Origin: Calonectria ilicicola
Lineage: Eukaryota; Ascomycota; Sordariomycetes; Hypocreales; Nectriaceae
Direction: 5' to 3'
DNA: 64,000 bases
Assembly (NCBI GenBank): GCA_020809705.1
Contig: CP085828.1
Location: 3,100,001-3,164,000 of the forward strand
Shown: positions 21,536 to 33,903 of the stretch, in pieces
Numbering within the stretch: position 1 is the first letter of the stretch
Layout of the letters: each line of letters opens with the position of its first letter
Made by a program: the position numbers and the translations under genes
The notes under the pieces: model-generated
The model's database searches: none
Seen by the model: the letters and a program-made list of their open reading frames with translations, nothing else
Told to the model about the DNA's origin: nothing

Positions 21536-24375
21536 TCACCGCTCCTCTTCCCAACTGTATCGCCTTTCTGCTAGCTGGGGCACATGAATGAGCTCAGCAC
21601 CTGAGTCGATACGCTCAGGGCTCCGTGGAATATTAGAGTGTGAGGTGTGGGATGTATTGTTGGGTGATAGGCCTAAACCAGTAGGCAGAAGGTCATCTGG
21701 ACGATTCCGACGTTGACCAGGTCGGTTTGGATCCGAGAACCCGTAATATGGGCTAGGCGCCAATCTCGTTTGGTCAGCCATACGCTCTTCTTCCTCGACA
21801 GTGAAGTTGCTTCCCAGGGTATCCATTGTCCCATATCCATTCTGGGACTCCTCTGAATCGCTTCGGTTTCTCACTTCTATTCGAGGTTGAGCTTGGGGGA
21901 AACGGATATTGCTTGGAAGAGGTCCTAAGCAGATGACATTGGACGGGTCGATCGGGGTTCTTTGAATGGCAGGCGCCGGAGCCTGGGGAAAATATGGTGG
22001 AATACTTTCGCGGTTTGATTGCGATCTTCTTAGGTCATCATCGCCACTGGGATGACTGCTAAAGGAAGCTATTAAGAAGGGAGAGCTGGGTGCGGAGTGG
22101 CTTGCTGGTTTTGGCGATGGCATTTGAATCGTGCTGGTTATCGGGGAGGGAAACTCAGTCGACCTGGTATTGGCTTCTAGGCCAGAACTTATTGGTGAGG
22201 GCAAAGATATATGAATAGAATTCGGGTTTGTACTTTCATCTTCGGGTGAGGTTGGCGGGGGTGTCACAGAAAGCTGTAGAGCTGGTGGCACTTTCATTGA
22301 TGATGGTGGTTCATAACTGGTCTTCTCCGGCAAAGGCAAAGTTCCGTCGGCGGGGGGTGAATAGGGTGGAACCGGTCCTTGAAGCTGATGATCCATTTTT
22401 CGACGCGCCATCTCGTAAGCCGATAGCTGCTGTGTGCTGTCGGATCCAAGCTCAGTATCGCCGTTCCAAGATGCCACATCATCGCCATCCAGTTCCGCAG
22501 GTGTGATGGGGGCTGGTAATTCGTATATTTGGGAATTTGGTGCCTCAAACGGATTCTCATGGTTGCTGACCTCCACGGGCCGAGCTTGCGTCGTCTTAGT
22601 CTTTTTCGAGGGGAATATCTTGGCGAGAATTCGTTGAAAGGGGTTCTTTGGCGTGTCCGGGGCGACAAAAGAGGCCGATCCTTTTCTCAAATCCATGCAT
22701 GATTCAGGAGTCACGCAATTGCGCTTCTGTCCACGTCGCTTTCGAAGCCACACGACGACTATTATTATTCCAACGAGTGCCCCAACACCAATTCCAATCC
22801 CGGCCTGTGCTCCCCTTGAAATTCCACTGCCTGCCCTAACGCTAGGCGGCGGGTAAGGACTATTTGCTGTTTGTGCAATAGGAACTAAATCATAGCTATC
22901 GGCAGATCCATTGGGAAATTGGGCCTGATGAATCGAAAACATGGCGTCATCGTACTTTGTGATGAGATATGATTCCTGAAGAAACGACCTGCCAAGAATA
23001 AATGTCGAGTTCTCACCGGCTCTGCGTAGCATAAAGTAAGGAATCGCCGGATCGCCATATTGGATGGTCCTGTTCATGAATGGATATTGCAGGAGACCAG
23101 TAAGAGATCTAGCAGGTATCGTAATGTTGACGATACCGGTGACATCGTAGGGATTTCCAAAATTATTCGTGTTGTCGAAGCTCGATAATATAAATGTAAA
23201 TGGAAAGGCGTCCTCGTTCAAAAATTTGTTATACTGGGCGTCGGTGAGGGTGTACAGGTCAAAGGTGCTGTTGTATGTTAAATTGAATGCATCTGCAAAT
23301 TGGTCGCAGACAGTATCCGGGAGCCAGAGGTATGGGGTGGTGCTGTCAATCTTTGCAGTAAATGAAGTATTCCAGCTTGACAGCATCAGACTGCTATCAT
23401 CCCAATTGCTCGGCCTATCTTGGCCTTTTCCAACCATAGCTTCGACTCCTCTGACATAAACGGCTGGGATACTATCGTCTCTGTCCAATGTAAATTCGGT
23501 ATTGTGGTTCGTAAATCGTGATGAATCGTAGCCACCGAGGGTTAGAGACACAGGGGTATTGCCTGTTTGAAATCAGCATCAAGCTCTGAATGGCAAAGTG
23601 ATCAAACATACGATAATGAGCACCGGCAGTGTAGCCGTAGCTATAACTGGGGATTAATCCAAAATCCTTCACAGCTTGTGTCAAGGGTGAGTCGGCAATT
23701 TTGTTCCCGAACATGCCTTGGACGATTCCGAGCCCAAACAATCCGTTGAGGTAGCTAGTCGTGTTCACACTCGCAATTAACACATCAGACATCCGGAAGG
23801 TCGTGTCGCCGGAGATACTGGGCGCAGAAATAGCATCTTGTCCGTAATCCCCATTGCCTCCATAGCCGAGGTAACTCAGTCCAAGAGACCAAGTCCCTAA
23901 TGATGTCCAGCTACTGGATTCATCTGATGTGTAGATGCCCCCACGAGCCGAACTACAGTGAGGCTCCTCTGCGTATCGTCTGTTAGAATATTGTGTCAAG
24001 AGACAAGATGAGCTGCTCCATGGCTGCTTGCGATACAAACGAGAGAACAAAATGGATGCAAGGAAGACTTACTGGCTTGACATCCTCCCGGCCCTACGGC
24101 CCAAAATTCGGAAAGGGCAGTGCTTACGAGAACATCGACTTCTTGCGAATTAGAGCCCAGTTGAAAGGTTAGCGTTGACCAGTTTCCATCAATTCCTAGC
24201 CTAGATGGAATATTAGATTTCCGAGGGTCAGTAAACAATTGGGTCGAAAAACTCACCATGAACTGGATGAGAGAGATATGGGTGCTGGGTCGCGAGCATA
24301 TGCTGAGCCCAGAATAGCAGCTCCCGTCACGATGGCTCTAACCCTCATAGCGCTGATACGGTCGCTCCAACCCAT
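21536..24375 (-). CDS. Aspartic-protease-like membrane protein, predicted non-catalytic
   Basis: Predicted 876 aa from four exons: 24375-24257, 24200-24073, 23968-23612 and 23562-21536. The N-terminus is a signal peptide (core VRAIVTGAAILGSAYA); the second Met at residue 10 is an alternative start. Residues about 38-440 have a pepsin-like (A1) layout. The first catalytic motif, normally DTG, reads VSTALSEFW with Ser66 where aspartate is expected. The second reads KIDSTTPYLWLP, Asp274-Ser-Thr instead of DTG. Other pepsin landmarks remain, such as LNGLFGLGI and FILGRSFLQESY. A single transmembrane helix (about 453-473, GIGIGVGALVGIIIVVVWL) is followed by a basic stop-transfer and a Pro/Ser-rich tail of about 400 residues. 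Such membrane-anchored pepsin-like proteins with altered motifs recur in filamentous fungi; their role is unknown. The exon 3 acceptor (AG at 23970-23969) was chosen because the one nearer the branch site breaks frame. Confidence 0.85.
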
Positions 24376-25563
24376 TCGAATTTTTTTTTTTTTCACTGGT
24401 GTTGTTCAGGCTCCTTGCCGGTTGTAATCGGGCCCACGAGGGGCTGGCTCGAGTCGGAATGTCCAGGCGATATCGTGGCCAGAGGTGCGCCGAAAATTGC
24501 TTGCGAGCCCATGAAGCCTGGGTGAAAGGGAGGGGAGCGCCCTCGGTATGGCCGGCCAACCGAGTTTTTTCGTCAAGTAAAGCGTGAGGATCCCGAACAC
24601 CGGCCGTCAAGGGAGAGGGATTAGGGATGGTTAAAGAGAAACCAGGAAAACGCCCAGCGAGAGACAGAGATCGGACGGGTCTGGTCCGATGCACGGGACG
24701 AAACGACCTCGGCCTGTGCCTGCCTCAGAACCTTCTGAGAAGAAGGGAAGGGCGGTCCGAGAGCCAAGAAGGCAACACGCAAGCTTTGGGAGACGCCAAG
24801 TCTACAGGCAATGGTGGACAGGGATCTTCTGCTATCACTGCCACGCGGATACGTACAGACTAAAATGCCCATCAGGAGAAGAGAGGGCGGGTATGGGCGG
24901 ACAAAGGAAGGACGAGTCCGTTGAAAAGGTCCCGACGGTCCTGGTAAACTCACCTCGTAAAGCTAATCCAGGGCAGCCCAGGGGGGACCCTGGTTCGTTG
25001 GCTCGCTTGTTGTGACCATCCGCCGGGCGCATTGCTTCTCTTCCAGCCCTGTATCCACACGACCCCACGTAACCACTCAAATTCATCACCCTCCAATCAG
25101 TCATTACCCTCTCAAAACATACACACAGACAAGTCGCATCGTCAGTTCTTCATTGTAGGGAGAGAATGAGCTGTGGCAAGCCTTAATACGGCGCCAGCAG
25201 TTCGGCGCGCTCTTGTTCGCCTAGACTACCACGCCCCGGCTGAAAACCGGCGGGTGACTGCGACCAATCCTGTTTAAGGCACCGAGTCTAGTCCCACGTT
25301 ACCTTGACCTGTGCTTGCATTCTTGATCTGAGTACAACAAGCTCAGGCTGACAGCCCAAAGCTTGGATCTGCATCAAGACTGAGGCCCATCCAACCGGAG
25401 CCCAGCAAAACAAAGTCGTGTGGGCACATGGGATACCATACCATTGTCACCACACCCCGATTAACAGAACAGATTGGGTTTGAGTAACTTTACCGCAACG
25501 CAACGGTGCTCTCTCTTGTTTTCAGAAACCCAGCATGCTTGACGTTGCCAAGGGGGGAAATAT

Positions 25564-25593
25564 ATAATAATAATAATAATTATTATTATTATT
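25564..25593. repeat. (TAA)n/(TTA)n palindromic microsatellite
   Basis: A run of ATA ATA repeats passes directly into TTA TTA repeats, forming a near-perfect inverted repeat of about 14 bp per arm with no loop. It could extrude as a hairpin. It is followed by shorter AATCAT repeats. Confidence 0.85.
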
Positions 25594-27353
25594 CCAATCA
25601 TAATCATAATCATGGTACTCAAAAAGAAGAAGGAAGAAGAAAAAAAAAAGAAAAAGGGAGTGACGCTGGGGAAGTAAAACGAGCATGTGCAATTAGGTTG
25701 TCTCTGGTAAAATGACCAACTGTCCAGCCATGTGAAGCCATGACCAAAAGTCTTTTCATTCTTACCGTCCCAACTTGTGGTGTCATGGAAGGGGAGCATC
25801 ATACTGACTAATATCAAACTAGGATGTAGGTCGGCCGTCGACAGCGGAGATTGTCCCCGAAAAGCTCGCCTCTGTAACATGGAGTGGTAAGCCCTACAGC
25901 CCATAACCATCACCACGATAGCGGCAGAGCATTCGTTCCCCTCTCCTCGACGTTACACTGGGAATGTGCACTGTTCGGGGAGTGCCCTGTTCGACGCATG
26001 GTCTTGGAGCCCTAGTACGAGCTTCAAAACATGATTGGTTCAGATGTGAGATATCCCGGCTAGTTCACGGCAGGAATTAAATCCAGAGACAGGGAGGGGA
26101 GACGGGCGAGGCTAATCCACCATTTGACTTGACGGGTGAACTGGCCCCCAACCCATCACACCATGCATGGCCCATCGTCCAGCCCCCCAAAAGAAAAACC
26201 GCAGCTAGTCTAACTGATAGTTTAACCAGCCCATGAGATCATCGCCCACTGTGGCGGCCATAAGCACACCGACTAGGTCCGGTTTGGGGCTTGGTCCCCG
26301 CGGTGGACCCCACGAATGACGGGCAGGTGTCGTTCGAGGGTTGCTTTCCATTCCTTCGCGCTCTTTCGGCTAGCCACCACAGATTGACGAGTAGACAACA
26401 AATGTTGTTGGTGCCTCGAACCCCTGCCCAGAGCTGACAGCTGCTGCAACGGAACACTGCTGTGTCGAGTATCCATTGCGGGACACCATGGCCAGAAACT
26501 GTGATTCGTGGAATGGCTTGAGCGGGAGAACAACGCCAAAGACGGTCACGTCCACGACGCCGCAGCCAAGTCATGAGATGGCGCTAGTAGAATCATCCAC
26601 AATTGCTCTGGAGCTGTGCCGATGCACCTAAGTCAAGCCAGGAATCGAGCCAGATTCCTTCAGCTAGGGTTCGACAACTCTCAAATGCTGGCCTTGTCAA
26701 AAGCCGATGAGCAAGTGCCGCGAGCTAGGACACGAGCCTCAGCCCCAGCAGCAGCAGCAAGGCAGCTCTTGATCTGTCTCATTTGATGTCCCACGTGCTG
26801 CAGCCACAGATTCGGGTCTCGGGGGCGATAAAAAATTCCCTGCTGCAAGTGCGCCCAAGGGTAACATGTGTCTTAGACGGACCGATGGTACAAGTACCGT
26901 GATTTGCCGGGGAGCTAGCTTGAGAGAATAATAAGGGTGTACTGACTTTTGAGGGCTCAAACGCTATTCATCAGAGTGTTGCTGTGCCAAGACGGATCGT
27001 CGTGCTGAAATTGTGCAGGTCCACGCCAACAGCTGCGTTGACCAACAACAGCACCAGCAAGCGTCGTCTTGTGTTGCAGGATGCTCTGCCTTGCTGATTT
27101 GCCTTGCTGCTCATCGTCTTGGTAGCAAAATGACCAGGGGGTCCCAACGTCGTCGAGTTACCTACAGTAGTTGCTACGCAGCGCAGTGCAGCGGATGCAA
27201 CTCGTAGTCATCAGCAACGGGATAAGGGTCAGGACAAAATGCACCATCGGGCATGCCGCATTGCAGCAAAACGGGGTCAGCCCCCTTCCTCCCGCCGTCA
27301 TGCCACATCAGGTCAATGCAGATGTGAATTGCAAAGTGCAGTGCAAACCCGTC

Positions 27354-27384
27354 CGTCTGTATCTGTGTCTGTGTCTGTGTCTGT
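27354..27384. repeat. (TCTGTG)n hexanucleotide microsatellite
   Basis: About five imperfect TCTGTG/TCTGTA units occur in intergenic DNA upstream of the GPI-type surface protein gene. Confidence 0.8.
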
Positions 27385-27949
27385 AGTGGCTGTGGGGTGG
27401 TGCCTGTCCATCCGGGGCCGCACGCCACCAGCATCGGTGAGAAGCAGGACCTGGTGGTAAAGCCAGCTCAAGAAGCCCGATCCGGGCGAAACCCACTCGG
27501 CACACAGTCGAATGAAACACGTCAAGTAAAATCGCCCCGTTTGCTGCGGGCGAGACTTCACTCAGGCTGATGCTGATGGGAAGCCCGACGCCGTTTCGCC
27601 GTTCTGAGCGGATGCACCCATGTCCATGTCCATGCCCGTCCCCAGACCCATGCCCACTCAGGAATGCGTTCGCCATCCTGTTGGGTTGCCCCTGCAAGCT
27701 GTGCATTCATTTACGCCGGGTCCCTCACAATCTCTTAAACTTCCTGTGGTCATTTCGCTGCCATCTCATCTCCATTTGCTCCGGAGGCGCGCCGCCTAGT
27801 TAACGCTCAGGCGCCATCCGGTCGTCGCCGCAGCTGGCACTTGGTCGCATTCCCCGCGAGGACCCCTAACTCTCGGGTCGTTTCGAGCCTCAAAGCTGCA
27901 TCGCACAGACGAGCGAACACATGAAGGCATCTTCAGTCGATTCAGCAGC

Positions 27950-30202
27950 ATGCGGGCGCATATAGCCGGGCTGTTGGTCTTTGGTGCATTTGCTCACTCG
28001 GCATCAGGCGCTGTGCTTTGGGGTACGTTTGCAACTCTGACGTTTGATGTTAGCGAATGCTAAATTCCACCCACAGAACTCCTCCATCGGCGAGATGCAA
28101 ACCAGCTACCGCCCAATCCCAATGCTACCGCCATCACGCCTTCCGCACAAAGTGATACCACTCGCTCTCTCACAGTGCCAATTGCGACTGAGATCATCGC
28201 TTCGTCTGTGATATCTCTGCCCTTGTCCACTCACGAGACATCATTGGCGTTATCCGCGTCCAGCCAGCCGAGCCGCTCATCTCTCCTGGGAAACAACACT
28301 AAAAATTATGTTTCATCGTGGAGCTCGAATTCCTTTGGTCCACAAGACAAAGAGACTGTAACGATATCTGTTTCCCAATCTGTCGAATATTCCACAGCAA
28401 CGAATTCCGCCGTCATTACAAAATCAGAAAGCAGGCAAAATGTCACTGTCGCAAATCGCGTGAAACAGCCCCCACCAACCTCATCCGCCCCAGCCTCAAC
28501 TACCACCACTCCTCCACCAGGCAACACCACAACCAAACCATACTCTCCATCAACCCCTTCTCTTCCATCATCAACATCTGCAAGCTTAACATTATGGAAT
28601 ACCACGACTCAGGCCCCCAACCGCACTACCACGTCAACTTCTGCAGAAGAGTCCAAGACTTGCACGGAACTCATTGGAGATGAACCGGTGACCGAATACT
28701 CCATCGTATACACTGCAACAATTACCCTTTCTGGAAATTACAGTGATTACACGCCGCCGTACCCACCCATTGAAACCCCAACCTATTGTGGCATCGGGGT
28801 CACGCTATCCAGCGAACCATTCCTCACTACCATCGCAAACGGCGGCACTGGAGGTTTTGTTGTATCTACCAAGCAACCCCCAGCTACTTGCTCGGGGGGC
28901 ACTTTTGCAAGCGACTGCTACGATGCGGGGGATTCGAAGGCTACCGATTCTTACAGGGGCAAGATTATCCCTACAGCGGCATCAACCAGCCGGTCAACGA
29001 TTACATTCGTAACCACGGAAAAGAACCCTGCCACTGTCACCGCCTCCGAAACGGCTCCCGGCTTTGGAGTCACGGGACCAGTCGGGTTTAGTGTCCAGCA
29101 ACACCGAACTGCAGCGTCCGGGGGAGATGGCGGTAGCAACGGAGATAGCGAGAGTGGAGGTGTGGGTCGTGTCAACGGCCCCCAGAGTCAACAGGTGCAA
29201 ACATCTCAGCCAACCTTTACCATCACTGCGAGGGCCGATACCGTCATAATTAACGACAACACTTTTTCGAGCCTTAAACCGGACCAAAGCACGACTGTGA
29301 CAGTCAGTCAGGGTACATTCACCATCCTGCCAACTGCCGTGGTTGGCGAAGGAGCCACCGTTCAAAAAGTCCAGCCCGTCGGAACCGCTATCACTGTCTT
29401 AACCCCGGTAACCGCCAGTGCTGGAGGTTTGCCCGTCATCGTGTCAGGATCCGAGGCCATTGTTGATGGAACTACATTTGAAATCCCGCCCATGGGAACG
29501 ACCACAACGATACACAATGAACAGGTGACTGCCGGACCTAGCCAAGTAGTTGTTGATGACCAAACAATCACGTTTCAGGCCAATGGGGGTCCCCAGTCAG
29601 ATATTGTCGTGACTGGAGCTGAAATGGTGACCGCGATTGGGCAATCAATTTTTATTTACCACTCAACTACACTAACCTATGAGCCGGGCATACCCCAGAC
29701 CACTATAGTCGTCGACGATGATACAATTACAATTGGCCCCTCGGGCGTGGTTGTTCACGGGACGACACTTGGAGGTATTACAGCAAAAGCTACATCCACC
29801 AGATACGAAATCGTTGGAGGGGCCACAATCACAAGACTCAGTCCCTCGTTTGTAGTCATCGATGGCACAACTTTTACAGCTGGGTCAAACAAGAAGGAGA
29901 CAACAACAGTAATTGGTGGCGAAACAATCACAATAGGTCCGAAGGGAGTCTCCATTTCTACAATGACATTCAGCCTCCCTTTTGGTTCGTCGACTGTGAC
30001 TACAATCAAGGCATCTGCCACAAGGACGGATGGCTTGCCTGCTGAAACGGGAGGGTCCAAAAACAAGAATGATGGAGACGATGACGGTAATGACAAAAAC
30101 AATGAGGACGACGAGGATAACATGGGCTCTATGCCCAAACCAAATCTTGCGGCAGGGGTTACAGGACTATGCATAGCAATTGGCGTTTGGGTCTGGCTTT
30201 AA
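27950..30202 (+). CDS. Secreted, probably GPI-anchored surface protein with beta-type repeats
   Basis: Predicted 732 aa from two exons: 27950-28022 and 28077-30202 (donor GTACGT, acceptor CCCACAG). The N-terminus is a signal peptide (MRAHIAGLLVFGAFAHSASG), followed by a possible Kex2 site (LHRRDA). Residues about 30-200 are Ser/Thr-rich and suited to O-glycosylation, with many T-T-T-S-A-P runs. Residues about 405-680 contain four related units of roughly 65-70 aa. Each has a V-I/V-D-G-T-T-F-like strand, and in the last units a TITIGP-G-V strand. The C-terminus has an Asp/Asn/Lys-rich spacer and a short hydrophobic tail (LAAGVTGLCIAIGVWVWL) with no charged end, as for GPI attachment near the NMGS sequence. 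I do not recognise an enzymatic domain. A cell-wall or adhesion role is an inference. The frame upstream of 28175 is confirmed by the spliced signal peptide. Confidence 0.8.
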
Positions 30203-32456
30203 TTTGGAGGTAACCAACTGGCAACCAGCTTGCTGAGAGGCAGTGCTCTGGGAATTTTGGCAGTTTTCATACATACGCCTTGGCTATTGGGTTATTCTCT
30301 GGTTCTATGATTCAATGATACCCTATGATAATGGATGAATAAATGGCTTCCTTAGCATACCAACTCATCGTTCAGCTGGAAATAGGTGACCCATTGTAGC
30401 TCAAGCCCACTGGCCTTTTTTTTTAATGATCTGTAGGAATTCTGAAAATTTAGGTTGGGGTTTCAAGAAGACCATGATTCTCGCTGACGCGTCCCATTGC
30501 CCCTGTAGAGCTCAATACGAGAAATGCTAAGCCCTATCGTCATCGCCCTCCAACACGAATCATTTCCCCGACTAGCCAAGCCTCTACGTTTTCGCCCACG
30601 TTACTCCGCCCTAATTTCTCAGTGATTCACCTCCAACCGCTTCTCACCCCCTTTCCAGAAGTTGAGGGTCGAAAACTCCAACGATTGGCCCTGGTTGTGA
30701 GCGAAATCTGCCAAAGGGTGGTATCGCGGAGGGTAAAATTCATCGCCACCACTAATTCATAGGAACGCTATGGCCGATCTCGTAAAACATGCGGGCAGTT
30801 GCTGCCGTTCACTAGCTGGTACGATGGGCTGGTGGTGTAGGCCAAACCCGCTAACAAAGACGGCGTACTGCCAAACAACACAACCCAAAGGTTGGTTGGT
30901 CAAACTTCTTTTGATCAATATGTACACTGTCATTCTAAAGTATATTTTGGGGTCACTAATCCCATCACTTAAATATGCACGACCACATACAGCATTGAGC
31001 AGATTTCTCCCACCAACTTCAATGTTTAAATCTTAGCCCCAATCCATATTTAACCAGCATCATTTTGACAGCAAAATCCACCTTGACCACAAAATTATTT
31101 ATTTCCGATAATAGCCGTTGAGACATGGGAATTTGGTGGGACTTGATAATATTTGCATCTCCATGTAGGTTAACTCAGACGTGGCATCCTCAAGCCCTCG
31201 TGAGTCTCTGTTAGTGGGACACAAAGTTGTAGCATAATTAAAGAGGCTCAGTTAGACCAGTGCTAAGGAGAGACAGTAGTAGGGTCTTTAACTGATGTCA
31301 AGTTTTTAGGCCTTACTCCATATTTCATATATTGATTTACAGAGAGGCTCACGGCCAACAACAAAATTGGTTCGAATTCCTCACAGATGACTCTTCATTA
31401 TCAATAGACAAGACAATGCGAATCCTGTGGAAATTCAAAGAAGAGATCCCTTCCTTTCGAGGTCAGTTTGGGAATCTATAACATCATTTCTACCATGTTG
31501 TAGCCAGGTCCGAAACAACCACCCAACAGTTCATCCTGAAGCATACTCATGTACTCCAAGGCAATTAGTGTCGCGCTTCCCGACTACCCAATAGACCAAG
31601 GGTTGATGCATTATGGAAAATCAAGCGTACGGGTGGAAAATGAAATGCCAATATGGAAGAAATTTAAGCGAGACGCGTTTAGGGCTACAAGTAAAAGCCT
31701 CGCTACATATTTGACCGAAACCTACCAGCTGTTGAGGAGGTGTTTGGTAATATCAGGAAGATTCGGTGAACCGAACAAGGTGTTTTCCGCACCAGTCGCT
31801 TCGTTTATCCTTAATTTGTCCCTTCCAGGAACTCTACATTGGCCACCGCGCCATCTCGGATAATGCGGCACCGCGGTCGCCGTCACAATGTCTTGGCTTG
31901 CGTACTTCTTGGACAAATTCGGCCAAGACGTAGTATATCACCATGAGCTGGATTGATGAAACAAAGACGAGTTGATGCTGGCTTTTGGTCACCAGAGGAA
32001 GTGTGAGCAGCATAATCGCCAAAACTCGCGTTTCTTTTTCTCGTGAATAAAGTATTTAGCCTTATGCCTTAAGGTTGTTGCGGTGTGGGGCATTTAGAGC
32101 CACGATGACTCCTTTCACTGTAGGCATTAAACATGAAACCGCGTATCGACCATTAATTTCTCTGCTGAGTTGCTCGTCAATTGACCATGCCATGTGCCTC
32201 GGTACTGTCAAGGGGGATTCCCCGGATCGCATCCGAGCCTTGATTTCGGCCTGTAATTTCCCATCCACTGGCGACGCGTTGCAATGGATTCTTGCACCAA
32301 TCCCAGCGAGCTGCCACTGCGCCCAAAGCTCCCCTGTCGCGCCTTGTCGTTAAGATTTAATAGATAAAATGATGTTCAACGTCCCCGTTGCCAAGAATTG
32401 AGCGTCTTTGCCCATTTCAATTGGCTTTTTATTTTGTTGTCTGTCCAATTACAGCC
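30203..32456. other. AT-rich intergenic region with a possible gene remnant
   Basis: About 2.2 kb of comparatively AT-rich DNA. Nothing is supported between 30203 and 31320. A possible decayed coding segment at about 31340-31860 is listed separately. The last 100 bases are the promoter of the GH28 gene, whose ATG follows TTACAGCC. Confidence 0.5.
31337..31863 (+). pseudogene. Possible decayed gene fragment
   Basis: After an acceptor-like TTGATTTACAG, about 40 codons from 31337 read as plausible protein (for example QQQNWFEFLTDDSSLS and ILWKFKEEIPSFR). They end at a GTCAGT donor-like site near 31461. A possible 43-nt intron ending in TTGTAG would join AxSETTTQQFILKHTHVLQG, after which the frame stops. 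A different frame is open from 31549 to 31863 (105 codons). The change of frame and lack of a good start suggest either a broken gene or chance. I recognise no family. Confidence 0.25.
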
Positions 32457-33903
32457 ATGGTGTCCTGGAAGTCATTTTCGCTGTCGCTGTTAAGCTTCGC
32501 CGCGACGGCTCACGCCAAGACATGCGTGGTGCCTGCGACAAACAGCACTGGGTCAGACGCGGCTGCGATTCAAAAAGTCTTTGCCGAGTGCGCCAAGGAC
32601 TCGACGATTCTGTTCCAGAAGGGATTTGAATACAACGTCTATGAGCCAATTTCCGCGACTAATCTGTCCAATGTCATCATCTCGGTTCAAGGAAACTTAA
32701 ACCTTCCCCAGAACATCACTGCCGTCCAGCAGATTGTCGCTGACGGCGGCGGCTCAGTTTACTGGTTCGAGTTCAAGGGCACCAATGTTCAGTACATTGG
32801 CTCCGAAGACGTATGTTTCTCGCATTCGCCGTGTTATATCTCCCTACTAATCCTCATTAGATCACCACTGGGTGGATTCGATCATATGGACAGCAATGGT
32901 GGGATGCCAATCCTGCAGGAGAGACTGGCCTTGCCAACCGTCCTCATTTGATGCGTTTCCAGGTCACCAATGGTGTTATCAAGTACTTGAAGTCATGGAA
33001 GCCTATTGGCTGGAACATTTCTGTCAAGGGATCCAACATTGCCATCTTCCATAGCATGGTTGATGCTGTCTCCGAGTCTGGAAGCTTTCCTTTCAACACC
33101 GACGGCTTTGGAATATCTGCTACCAACGTCACGGTTACTGATTGTGTTATCTACAATGGTGACGACGCCATCGCTATCACTGATGGAGCTCATGATGTTC
33201 TGGTAGAGCGCAGCACCGTCGGATACCAAACCCATGGTTTGAGTATTGGATCCCTGGGTTCGGATTACACCAAATATGTGAACATCACCAACATCAAGTT
33301 CAATGACATCACATTTGCCGGTGGCCTATACGCTTCGAGACTGAAGTCATGGACCGGTGGTCAGGTAATTACCATGGCGGCTGTTCTTTACCCTGCGACG
33401 AACAAAGCTAACTCCAATCTAGGGTCTTGTCAAGAATGTCGAGTGGAGCAACATCCGTCTCTTCAATGTGTCATTCCCCATTTTCATCACACAAACATAC
33501 TGGGATCAGAACAAGGCGACCTCTGGTCGACCCACAAACACATCGGTCAACATGGAAGATTTTACCTGGGAAAACTGGAGGGGTTCCATCAACTCATACC
33601 AGCCTGGAGACGGTTCATGCGCTTCTGATGTAAGTCATCCTGTGTCTCATGTCCTATCAGTAACTAACCCACCCCAAACAGCCTTGCTGGTATGACGTCG
33701 GACTCCCCGATTTGAAACACAACGAGGTCATCATCCTTGAGTGCTATAACCAAAAGTCGTGCCAGAACTTCAAGTTCGACGACATCCGAGTTTTCCCCCA
33801 GGATCTCAGCTCCCCTTCAGTCATCTGCATGAATGCACAGGCGAGCTTGAACCCTGACATGGGCATTGAATGCCGCAACGGAACATTTGTGCCGCTTTAC
33901 TAG
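32457..33903 (+). CDS. GH28 glycoside hydrolase, exopolygalacturonase-like
   Basis: Predicted 428 aa from four exons: 32457-32810, 32861-33364, 33423-33629 and 33682-33903. All junctions are phase 0 and introns are 50-58 nt. The N-terminus is a signal peptide ([20 protein letters not shown]), so the enzyme is secreted. The GH28 catalytic core is intact: NTDG at 197-200 with Asp199, GDDAIAI with Asp219 and Asp220, [10 protein letters not shown] with His243, and RLK at 278-280. The neighbouring SWKPIGW and WNISV sequences and several N-glycosylation sequons (NIS, NVT, NIT) fit fungal exo-acting polygalacturonases, which release galacturonate from pectin ends. Exo versus endo or rhamnogalacturonan specificity cannot be settled by eye. 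A pectinase suggests contact with plant material at some stage of the life cycle. Confidence 0.92.

Larger units (their letters stand above)
24376..27949. other. Long intergenic region, no gene seen
   Basis: About 3.6 kb between divergent genes. A poly-T run at 24380-24393 (poly-A in the sense of the minus-strand gene) sits just upstream of its start. Simple repeats occur at about 25564-25593 and 27354-27384. The open frames, up to 151 codons, translate to low-complexity or unfamiliar sequence. The last few hundred bases before 27950 are presumably the promoter of the GPI-type gene. Confidence 0.5.

Noticed and set aside
25461..25916. A 151-codon minus-strand frame
   Set aside because: Much of it is translated microsatellite (poly-Ile, poly-Phe and poly-Ser), so it is not a gene.
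31365..31385. A tRNA B-box-like GGTTCGAATTCC
   Set aside because: Flanking bases do not form a T-arm and no acceptor or anticodon stem can be drawn. No tRNA gene was found elsewhere by eye.
27950..33903. A possible effector or pathogenicity island made of the GPI protein and GH28 genes
   Set aside because: Only two unrelated secreted proteins, with ordinary introns and no transposon borders or clear compositional break; clustering may be coincidence.
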